DNA of 64,000 nt from Streptomyces actinomycinicus (GTDB taxonomy: Bacteria; Actinomycetota; Actinomycetes; Streptomycetales; Streptomycetaceae), in the NCBI RefSeq assembly GCF_016741775.1, contig NZ_JAERRK010000029.1:33023-97022 (forward strand), read 5' to 3'. Shown here piece after piece: positions 25,646 through 32,938 of this stretch. The position numbers and the translations under genes are program-made. Numbering within the stretch: the first letter of the stretch is position 1; every line of letters begins with the position of its first letter. Under the pieces are notes generated by a model. The model saw nothing but the letters and a program-made list of their open reading frames with translations. It searched no databases and was not told the DNA's origin.

Positions 25646-26256
25646 TGGCGACAGCAACGACAGTAGAAACCGGGCACGCGCACCCGTCGGTCAACCGGCC
25701 GAACCTCACCAGCGTCGGAACCATCATCTGGCTGAGTTCCGAGCTGATGTTCTTCGCGGCCCTCTTCGCGATGTACTTCACCCTCCGGTCGGTGACCGGA
25801 CCGGCTCACTGGAAGGAGATGGCGGAGGCACTCAACGTGCCCTTCTCCGCCACGAACACCACGATCCTGGTGCTCTCCTCCCTCACCTGCCAGCTCGGCG
25901 TGTTCGCGGCCGAACGCGGCGACGTGAAGAAGCTCCGTGGCTGGTTCATCCTCACCTTCATCATGGGTGCGATCTTCATCGGCGGTCAGATCTACGAGTA
26001 CACCGAGCTGGTGAAGAAGGACGGCATCTCGCTGTCCTCGGACCCGTACGGCTCGGTGTTCTACCTGACCACCGGCTTCCACGGCCTGCACGTGACGGGC
26101 GGCCTCATCGCCTTCCTGCTGGTACTCGGCCGTACCTACATGGCCAAGAGGTTCACCCACGAGCAGGCGACCGCCGCCATCGTCGTGTCCTACTACTGGC
26201 ACTTCGTCGATGTGGTCTGGATCGGCCTCTTCGCCACGATCTACCTGATCAAGTAG
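25636..26256 (+). CDS. ctaE: Cytochrome c oxidase subunit III (CtaE)
   Basis: This core subunit supports proton entry and stability of the aa3 oxidase. It has 206 residues and five membrane helices (first near 28-50: TIIWLSSELMFFAALFAMYF), the short actinobacterial form. The glutamate in LSSELMFF and the histidine-rich FYLTTGFHGLHV and SYYWHFVDVVW are conserved. ATG 25636 gives the expected MSVVATATTVETG; it lies within a strong palindrome, and GTG 25645 is an alternative start. It heads the ctaE-qcrCAB operon. Confidence 0.96.
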   Translation: MSVVATATTVETGHAHPSVNRPNLTSVGTIIWLSSELMFFAALFAMYFTLRSVTGPAHWKEMAEALNVPFSATNTTILVLSSLTCQLGVFAAERGDVKKLRGWFILTFIMGAIFIGGQIYEYTELVKKDGISLSSDPYGSVFYLTTGFHGLHVTGGLIAFLLVLGRTYMAKRFTHEQATAAIVVSYYWHFVDVVWIGLFATIYLIK

Positions 26257-26318
26257 CCGGGACCGCTCCCGCACATCCAGAAGCACCGACGCAGAAGATC
26301 CTGACACCGGGGTAATCC

Positions 26319-27131
26319 GTGAAAAAGCTCTCCGCACGACGACGCCATCCGCTGGCGGCGGTCGTCGTCCTACTCCTCGCGCTGGCGGCCACTGGGGGGC
26401 TGTACGCCGCGTTCGCGCCCGCGGGCAAGGCGCAGGCCGATGACACCTCCCAGTCCCTGACCATCAAGGAGGGCAAGAAGCTCTACGAGGTCGGCTGCGC
26501 CAGCTGCCACGGCACCGGTGGCCAGGGCTCCTCCGACGGCCCGAGCCTGGTCGGCGTGGGCGCCGCCGCGGTCGACTTCCAGGTGGGCACCGGCCGTATG
26601 CCGGCCTCCACCTCCCAGATGGCCCAGATCCCGAGCAAGAAGGTCGTCTACACGCAGGACCAGATCGACCAGCTCGCCGCGTACGTCGCGTCGCTGGGCG
26701 CCGGCCCGAGCGTGCCCACCAAGGAGCAGTACGGCCCCGACGGCGCGGACATCGCCAAGGGTGGCGAGCTGTTCCGTACCAACTGCGCGCAGTGCCACAA
26801 CTTCACCGGCAAGGGCGGCGCCCTCACCAAGGGCAAGTACGCGCCGTCTCTTGAGGGTGTCGCTCCGAAGCACATCTACGAGGCCATGCAGACGGGCCCG
26901 CAGAACATGCCGTCCTTCCCCGACACCACGATGTCGGAAAAGAACAAGAAGGACATCATCGCGTACCTGAACGCGGTCGACGGCAGCAAGACGGAGAACC
27001 CCGGCGGTCTGGAGCTGGGCGGCCTCGGGCCGGTCAGTGAGGGTCTGTTCGCCTGGATCTTCGGCCTCGGCGCGCTGATCGCGATCGCCGTCTGGGTCGC
27101 CGCTCGGACCGCAAAGGCCAAGAAGTCATGA
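26319..27131 (+). CDS. qcrC: Diheme cytochrome c subunit of the bcc complex (QcrC)
   Basis: In actinobacteria this anchored diheme protein replaces soluble cytochrome c and carries electrons from the Rieske protein to CuA. It has 270 residues: a signal/anchor helix (12-32), heme motif CASCH at 60-64, second motif CAQCH at 156-160, distal methionine candidates (GRMPAS, QNMPSFPD), and a C-terminal helix (about 242-262). GTG 26319; the 62-nt gap after ctaE and the ATGA overlap with qcrA show an operon. Confidence 0.97.
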   Translation: MKKLSARRRHPLAAVVVLLLALAATGGLYAAFAPAGKAQADDTSQSLTIKEGKKLYEVGCASCHGTGGQGSSDGPSLVGVGAAAVDFQVGTGRMPASTSQMAQIPSKKVVYTQDQIDQLAAYVASLGAGPSVPTKEQYGPDGADIAKGGELFRTNCAQCHNFTGKGGALTKGKYAPSLEGVAPKHIYEAMQTGPQNMPSFPDTTMSEKNKKDIIAYLNAVDGSKTENPGGLELGGLGPVSEGLFAWIFGLGALIAIAVWVAARTAKAKKS

Positions 27132-28201
27132 GTAGCCAAGACATTCCAGAAGAGAACCTGCCGGCTGAGCAGTCCGCAGGACATGACAAGCACGCGCACG
27201 GCGCGGTAAGCGTCGCGGACGAGGAGAACCCGTTCGCGGACCCGGGGCTGCCGCCGCACGAGCACCGCATCCAGGACGTCGACGAGCGGGCCGCCAAGCG
27301 GTCCGAGCGTGTGGTCGCCCTGCTGTTCACGGTGTCGATGCTGGCCACCATCGCGTTCATCGTCGCGTACGTGGTGATCCCGAACGACAAGTCGATCTTC
27401 GTCTTCCCGATCGGGCACATCAGCGCGATGAACTTCGCGCTCGGTCTCACCCTGGGCACGGCCCTGTTCTGCATCGGCGCGGGCGCGGTCCACTGGGCCC
27501 GCACCCTGATGTCCGACGTGGAGGTCGCCGACGACCGGCACCCGATCGAGGCCTCTCCCGAGCTTCGGGCGAAGGTCCACGCGGACTTCCGCGAGGGCGC
27601 CGAGGAGTCCGCGATCGGCCGTCGCAAGCTGATCCGCAACACCATGTTCGGTGCGCTGGCCCTGGTGCCGCTCTCCGGCGTCATGCTGCTCGGCGGCCTG
27701 GGCCCCGCGCCCGGCACCAAGCTCCGCCACACCATGTGGGCCAAGGGCAAGCGCCTGGTCAACATGAACACCAACCAGCCGCTGCGTCCCGAGGACGTCG
27801 CCGTCGGCTCGCTCACCTTCGCGATGCCGGACGGTCTGGCCGAGCACGACGAGAACTTCCAGGACGAGATCGCCAAGGCGGCCCTGATGATCGTCCGGCT
27901 GCAGCCGGGCAACATCAAGGACAAGCGCGAGCTCGACTGGTCGCACGAGGGCATCGTCGCGTTCTCGAAGATCTGCACCCACGTCGGCTGCCCGATCTCG
28001 CTGTACGAGCAGCAGACGCACCACGTGCTGTGCCCGTGCCACCAGTCCACCTTCGACCTCTCCGACGGTGCCCGAGTGATCTTCGGTCCCGCCGGTCACG
28101 CCCTGCCGCAGCTGCGCATCGGCGTGGACGATGAGGGTTACCTCCAGGCGCTCGGCGACTTCGAGGAGCCCGTCGGTCCTGCTTTCTGGGAGCGCGGATG
28201 A
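27128..28201 (+). CDS. qcrA: Rieske iron-sulfur subunit of the bcc complex (QcrA)
   Basis: This subunit takes electrons from quinol at the Qp site. It is 357 residues with three predicted helices (about 68-90, 100-122, 172-195), as usual for actinobacteria. The [2Fe-2S] motifs are CTHVGC (Cys283, His285) and CPCH (Cys302, His305), with Cys288 and Cys304 forming the usual disulfide. ATG 27128 overlaps the qcrC stop, and its stop overlaps the qcrB start. Confidence 0.97.
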   Translation: MSSQDIPEENLPAEQSAGHDKHAHGAVSVADEENPFADPGLPPHEHRIQDVDERAAKRSERVVALLFTVSMLATIAFIVAYVVIPNDKSIFVFPIGHISAMNFALGLTLGTALFCIGAGAVHWARTLMSDVEVADDRHPIEASPELRAKVHADFREGAEESAIGRRKLIRNTMFGALALVPLSGVMLLGGLGPAPGTKLRHTMWAKGKRLVNMNTNQPLRPEDVAVGSLTFAMPDGLAEHDENFQDEIAKAALMIVRLQPGNIKDKRELDWSHEGIVAFSKICTHVGCPISLYEQQTHHVLCPCHQSTFDLSDGARVIFGPAGHALPQLRIGVDDEGYLQALGDFEEPVGPAFWERG

Positions 28202-29835
28202 GTACTGCACCGAACCAAGAACCCCGCTCTCGCGGGAAGGCGCCGGCCGGCGAGCGCATCGCCGACTGGGCCGACGGCCGGCTCGGGATCTACTCCCTCG
28301 CCAAGGCCAACATGCGCAAGATCTTCCCCGACCACTGGTCGTTCATGTTGGGTGAGGTCTGCCTCTACAGCTTCATCATCATCATCCTGACGGGTGTCTA
28401 CCTGACGCTGTTCTTCCACCCGTCGATGAACGAGGTGGAGTACCACGGCAGCTACATCCCGCTCCAGGGACAGCTGATGTCCGAGGCGTTCAACTCGACC
28501 CTGCACATCTCCTTCGACGTGCGCGGTGGTCTGCTCGTCCGGCAGATCCACCACTGGGCCGCGCTGATCTTCCTCGCCGGCATGTTCGTGCACATGATGC
28601 GCGTGTTCTTCACCGGCGCGTTCCGCAAGCCGCGTGAGATCAACTGGCTGTTCGGCTTCCTGCTGTTCGTCCTCGGCATGTTCACCGGCTTCACCGGTTA
28701 CTCGCTCCCGGACGACCTGCTCTCCGGCACCGGTGTCCGCTTCACCGAGGGCGCCATCCTGTCGATTCCGATCGTCGGCACGTACATCTCGATGTTCCTG
28801 TTCGGCGGCGAGTTCCCCGGCCACGACTTCGTCGCCCGGTTCTACTCGATCCACATCCTGCTGCTGCCGGGCATCATGCTCGGCCTGGTCGTGGGCCACC
28901 TGATCCTGGTCTTCTACCACAAGCACACGCAGTTCGCGGGTCCGGGAAAGACCAACAAGAACGTCGTCGGCATGCCGCTGCTGCCGGTCTACATGGCCAA
29001 GGCCGGAGGCTTCTTCTTCCTGGTCTTCGGTGCCATCGCGGCCATCGCGGCGATCGCCCAGATCAACCCGATCTGGGCCATGGGCCCCTACCGCCCGGAC
29101 CAGGTGTCCACCGGCGCGCAGCCCGACTGGTACATGGGCTTCGCCGAGGGTCTGGTCCGCTACATGCCGGGCTGGGAGATCAACTTCTGGGGTCACACGC
29201 TCGTCCTGGGCGTGTTCATCCCGCTGGTGCTCTTCGGTCTCGTCCTGGCGGCGATCGCGGTCTACCCGTTCATCGAGTCCTGGGTCACCGGCGACAAGAG
29301 CGAGCACCACATCCTGGACCGCCCGCGCAACGCCCCGACCCGTACCGCGTTCGGTGTCGCCTGGGTGACCGTCTACATGATCGGCCTGGTCGGCGGTGGC
29401 AACGACCTCATCGCCACCCACTTCCACCTGTCGATCAACGCCGTCACCTGGTTCGTCCGGATCTTCTTCTTCGCCGGACCGGTCATCGCGTTCATCGCCA
29501 CCAAGCGGATCTGCCTGGGTCTGCAGCGCCGTGACCGCGACAAGGTGCTGCACGGTCGTGAGACCGGCATCATCAAGCGGCTGCCGCACGGTGAGTTCAT
29601 CGAGGTGCACGAGCCGCTCAGCCAGGAGCAGCTGCACACCCTCACGGCCCACCACCAGTACGAGCCGGCCGCGATCGGCCCGGTGGTCGACGAGAACGGT
29701 GTCGAGCGCAAGGTGAAGGCGTCCGAGAAGCTGCGCGCCAAGCTCAGCAACGCCTATTACGGCGAGGACAACCAGATCCCGAAGCCCACCGTCGACGAGT
29801 ACAAGGAGATCACGAGCGGCCACGGCCACCACTGA
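28198..29835 (+). CDS. qcrB: Cytochrome b subunit of the bcc complex (QcrB)
   Basis: This di-heme b protein oxidises menaquinol. It is 545 residues, fused b/subunit IV type with a cytoplasmic tail (about 425-545). Heme-binding histidines lie in RQIHHWAALIF and later in FYSIHILLLPG; the Qp-site PEWY region reads QPDWYMGF. ATG 28198 overlaps the qcrA stop (ATGA). It ends the ctaE-qcrCAB operon and is followed by a terminator before trpD. QcrB is the known target of several inhibitors in mycobacteria. Confidence 0.97.
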   Translation: MSTAPNQEPRSRGKAPAGERIADWADGRLGIYSLAKANMRKIFPDHWSFMLGEVCLYSFIIIILTGVYLTLFFHPSMNEVEYHGSYIPLQGQLMSEAFNSTLHISFDVRGGLLVRQIHHWAALIFLAGMFVHMMRVFFTGAFRKPREINWLFGFLLFVLGMFTGFTGYSLPDDLLSGTGVRFTEGAILSIPIVGTYISMFLFGGEFPGHDFVARFYSIHILLLPGIMLGLVVGHLILVFYHKHTQFAGPGKTNKNVVGMPLLPVYMAKAGGFFFLVFGAIAAIAAIAQINPIWAMGPYRPDQVSTGAQPDWYMGFAEGLVRYMPGWEINFWGHTLVLGVFIPLVLFGLVLAAIAVYPFIESWVTGDKSEHHILDRPRNAPTRTAFGVAWVTVYMIGLVGGGNDLIATHFHLSINAVTWFVRIFFFAGPVIAFIATKRICLGLQRRDRDKVLHGRETGIIKRLPHGEFIEVHEPLSQEQLHTLTAHHQYEPAAIGPVVDENGVERKVKASEKLRAKLSNAYYGEDNQIPKPTVDEYKEITSGHGHH

Positions 29836-29860
29836 TCCCCGCGTCGCCACGCCACACAAG

Positions 29861-29893
29861 AAGGGCCCCGTCCGCCTCGCGGACGGGGCCCTT
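29861..29893. terminator. Terminator after qcrB
   Basis: A perfect 15-bp stem, AAGGGCCCCGTCCGC and its complement, with loop CTC. Confidence 0.92.
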
Positions 29894-29957
29894 CGCCGTG
29901 CCCCGGGCTGGATAGGGTGGGGACCGCACTGTTCTTCTACGACACCCAGGAGCGGCT

Positions 29958-31022
29958 ATGAACGCTGTGACCCCCGCTGGAGGCGACACCGCGGCGGGCC
30001 GTTCCTGGCCCGCTCTGCTGAACGGTCTGCTGACCGGCCATGACCTGTCCGCCGACGACACGGCCTGGGCGATGGACCTGATCATGCGCGGGGAGGCGAC
30101 CGACGCCCAGATCGCCGGGTTCATGGTGGCGCTGCGGGCCAAGGGCGAGACGGTGGAGGAGATCAGCGGTCTCGTCCGCACGATGTACGAGCACGCCAAC
30201 GTGATCGAGGTGCCGGGCCCGGCCGTCGACATCGTCGGCACCGGCGGCGACGGCGCCAAGACGGTGAACATCTCCACCATGTCCTCCATCGTGGTCGCCG
30301 GTACCGGCGCGAAGGTCGTCAAGCACGGCAACCGTGCCGCCTCCTCCGCCTCCGGCTCCTCCGACGTCCTGGAGAAGCTCGGCATCAACCTGAACCTGAC
30401 CCCGCAGCGGGTCGCGGAGGTCGCCGAGGAAGCCGGCATCACCATCTGCTTCGCGGTGCGCTTCCACCCGTCACTGCGTCATGTCGCCCCGGCCCGCGCG
30501 CAGCTGGGCATCCGGACCACCTTCAATGTGCTCGGTCCGCTCACCAACCCGGCCAAGGTGCGCGCCCAGGCGGTCGGGGTCGCCGACCCGCGCATGGCAC
30601 CCATCGTGGCCGGTGTCCTCGCCGAGCGCGGCAACTCCGCCCTGGTCTTCCGGGGCGACGACGGCCTGGACGAGCTGACCGTCACCGACACCTCCCGGGT
30701 GTGGGTGGTCCGGGACGGCAAGGTCGCGGAGCAGACCTTCGACCCGCGGGACGTCGGCATCGGCCTCGTCCCCGTGGACGCCCTGCGCGGGGCCGACGCG
30801 TCGTACAACGCGGAGGTCGCCCGCCGCGTCCTGGACGGCGAGCAGGGGGCCGTCCGGGACGCGGTGCTGCTGAACTCCGCGGCGGCGCTGGTGGCCCTGC
30901 GGCCGACGGACGCGCCGCTCGCCGAGCAGATCCGCGCCGGCATGGCCCGGGCCGCGGAGTCGATCGACTCGGGCGCGGCGAAGCGCACGCTGGAGCGCTG
31001 GGTGGCCGTCAGCAACGCCTAG
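29958..31022 (+). CDS. trpD: Anthranilate phosphoribosyltransferase TrpD
   Basis: TrpD transfers phosphoribose from PRPP to anthranilate, the second step of tryptophan synthesis. It is 354 residues with the family motifs DIVGTGGDGAKTVNIST (PRPP binding), VVKHGNRAASSASGSSD and RFHPSLRHVAPARAQLGIRT. ATG 29958 follows AGGAG. It stands as a single gene far from trpE at 63 kb, showing the scattered trp genes of Streptomyces. A possible -10 box, TAGGGT (29913-29918), precedes it. Confidence 0.97.
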   Translation: MNAVTPAGGDTAAGRSWPALLNGLLTGHDLSADDTAWAMDLIMRGEATDAQIAGFMVALRAKGETVEEISGLVRTMYEHANVIEVPGPAVDIVGTGGDGAKTVNISTMSSIVVAGTGAKVVKHGNRAASSASGSSDVLEKLGINLNLTPQRVAEVAEEAGITICFAVRFHPSLRHVAPARAQLGIRTTFNVLGPLTNPAKVRAQAVGVADPRMAPIVAGVLAERGNSALVFRGDDGLDELTVTDTSRVWVVRDGKVAEQTFDPRDVGIGLVPVDALRGADASYNAEVARRVLDGEQGAVRDAVLLNSAAALVALRPTDAPLAEQIRAGMARAAESIDSGAAKRTLERWVAVSNA

Positions 31023-31095
31023 CCCCGCCGGGAGCGTCCCGCGATCCGGACACGGGTTGCGGGGCGGCGATCATTTCGCGTACGTTCCTGTACCA

Positions 31096-31215
31096 GGTCA
31101 TGAGCGACAGTCATTCGGCCCCGGCCGACTGTCCGGCAACCCTCCGTCCGTGGCGGGGTGCCCCGGGTGAAGACCAGGTCGTGGACAGCAAGGTCCACGG
31201 CAAGCGCGGACCCCT
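31096..31215 (+). ncRNA. SAM-IV riboswitch
   Basis: The sequence shows the SAM-IV core: GGTCATGAGCGACAGTC at 31096-31112, CCGGCCGACTGTCCGGCAAC at 31121-31140, then GGCGGGGTGCCCCGGGTGAAG and GACC, which closes helix P1 with the first GGTC. GTGGAC-AGCAAG-GTCCAC (from 31181) forms the following hairpin. The class is known from actinomycetes, where it senses S-adenosylmethionine and controls sulfur genes. Here it precedes a class V aminotransferase on the same strand by about 180 nt. A further hairpin, GACCAGG-GGT-CCTGGTC (31236-31252), may be part of the expression platform. Confidence 0.85.
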
Positions 31216-31392
31216 CGCACGCTTCTCCAGCGTGGGACCAGGGGTCCTGGTCGTTCGAGGGAGCCTTCCGTGAGCAAGCGAATGCGATAGGGCCGCAGAG
31301 CCCCGCCTCCGCACACCCTTTTCCACCCGCCCGCGCTCGAGCACCCGTCCGCTCGCGCAGGCGGATTCCACCTGCCTTCACGGGAGTTCCCC

Positions 31393-32754
31393 ATGTCCGT
31401 CTTCACCGCTGCCGCCGACCAGTCCGTTTGTGCCCCTCTGCCCGTTCTGGGCAGGGACGTCACCGTCCCGCTCGTCACCGGTGGCGAAGTCACCTACGCC
31501 GCCCTCGACTACGCCGCCAGCGCCCCCGCCCTCCAGCGCGTCTGGGACGACGTCGCCGCCTACGCCCCGTACTACGGCAGTGTCCACCGCGGTGCCGGCT
31601 ACCTCTCGCAGCTCTCCACCGACCTGTTCGAGAACGCCCGCAGGACGGTCGCCGCGTTCCTCGGCTGCCGGCCCGCCGACCAGGTGGTCTTCACCCGCTC
31701 GACCACCGACTCCCTCAACCTCCTGGCCCGTGCCCTCCCGGCCGGCTGCCAGGTCTTCGTCTTCGAGACCGAGCACCACGCCTCCCTGCTGCCCTGGCAG
31801 GACGCGCAGGTCACCTACCTCGACGCCCCGCGCACCCCGCAGCAGGCGGTGCGGACCCTGGAGCGGGCCCTCGCCGACCGAGACCCCTACGGCCCGGCGC
31901 TGGTCTGCGTCACCGGCGCCTCCAACGTCACCGGCGAGCTGTGGCCGGTGCGCGAACTGGCCGCCGCCGCGCACGCCCACGGCGCCCGGATCGTCCTGGA
32001 CGCGGCCCAGCTGGCCCCGCACCACCCCGTCGACATCCGGGACCTGGACGTCGACTGGGTCGCCTTCTCGGGGCACAAGCTGTACGCCCCCTTCGGCTGC
32101 GGTGTCCTGGCCGGCCGCGCCGACTGGCTGCAGGCGGCCGAGCCGTACCTCGCGGGCGGCGGCGCCAGCCGCAAGGTCGCCCGGCGCCAGGACGGCGGCG
32201 TGGACGTGGAGTGGCACGACAGCGCGGCCCGGCACGAGGCCGGCTCCCCGAACGTCATCGGCGCCTACTCCATCGCGTCCGCCTGCAAGGCCCTCACCGA
32301 GGCCGGCTGGGACACCCTCGTCGCCCGGGAACAGCACCTCATCCGCACGGTCCGCGAGGGCCTCGCCGAGGTCCCCGAGGTGAAGATCCTCTCCCTCTTC
32401 GGCGACGACGCCCCCCGCGTCGGCGTCATCTCCTTCGTCGTCGAGGGCTGGAACAGCTCCCACTTCGCCGCCGCCCTCTCCGCCGAGTACGGCATCGGCG
32501 TCCGCGACGGCCTCTTCTGCGCCCACCCCCTGCTCCGCACGCTCCTGGGCACCGACCCGCAGACCCAGGGCGAGTGCGGTGCCCCCGAGGCGGCCCCGGG
32601 CGAGAAGTCCCTCAACGCCATCCGGGTGAGCTTCGGCGCGGGCACCCCCGACGAACACGTGGAGCGCTTCGTGACCGCCGTCAGGGAACTGGTGCGGGAC
32701 GGCGCCAAGTGGCAGTACCGCACCGAGGACGGCCGCTGCGTCCCGGCGGTCTGA
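31393..32754 (+). CDS. Class V aminotransferase / cysteine-desulfurase-like PLP enzyme
   Basis: This fold-type I PLP enzyme of 453 residues has the PLP lysine Lys229 in FSGHKLYAPFGCG and the preceding VLDAAQLAPHHPVD. No clear active-site cysteine loop of the IscS kind is visible; CAHPLLR and GECGAPEAA supply other cysteines. ATG 31393 is preceded by ACGGGAG. A SAM riboswitch upstream ties it to methionine, cysteine or SAM economy, so a role in sulfur amino-acid breakdown or recycling is likely but not proven. Confidence 0.9.
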   Translation: MSVFTAAADQSVCAPLPVLGRDVTVPLVTGGEVTYAALDYAASAPALQRVWDDVAAYAPYYGSVHRGAGYLSQLSTDLFENARRTVAAFLGCRPADQVVFTRSTTDSLNLLARALPAGCQVFVFETEHHASLLPWQDAQVTYLDAPRTPQQAVRTLERALADRDPYGPALVCVTGASNVTGELWPVRELAAAAHAHGARIVLDAAQLAPHHPVDIRDLDVDWVAFSGHKLYAPFGCGVLAGRADWLQAAEPYLAGGGASRKVARRQDGGVDVEWHDSAARHEAGSPNVIGAYSIASACKALTEAGWDTLVAREQHLIRTVREGLAEVPEVKILSLFGDDAPRVGVISFVVEGWNSSHFAAALSAEYGIGVRDGLFCAHPLLRTLLGTDPQTQGECGAPEAAPGEKSLNAIRVSFGAGTPDEHVERFVTAVRELVRDGAKWQYRTEDGRCVPAV

Positions 32755-32938
32755 AGCCGGCCCCAGGGACGGCCGACTTCAGGGGCGGCCGGTTTCAGGG
32801 GGCGTGGGGAACCGCGTGACGACACGGACCCGCGCCCGCCGTACCACCGCACCCCGCAGTCGATCGGGCGCCGTCCACCGCTCCGGCGGCGCCCCATAGA
32901 CTCCCCCTGGCAGCAGCTAGATTCGGGGGGATCACGGA
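32755..32938. other. Gap before the protein kinase gene, with a degenerate intergenic repeat
   Basis: The stretch CAGGGGGCGTGGGGAACCGCGTGACGAC (32797-32824) is a decayed, inverted copy of the repeat core seen at 163-455. A possible -10 box, TAGATT (32918-32923), lies shortly before the kinase GTG. Confidence 0.45.
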
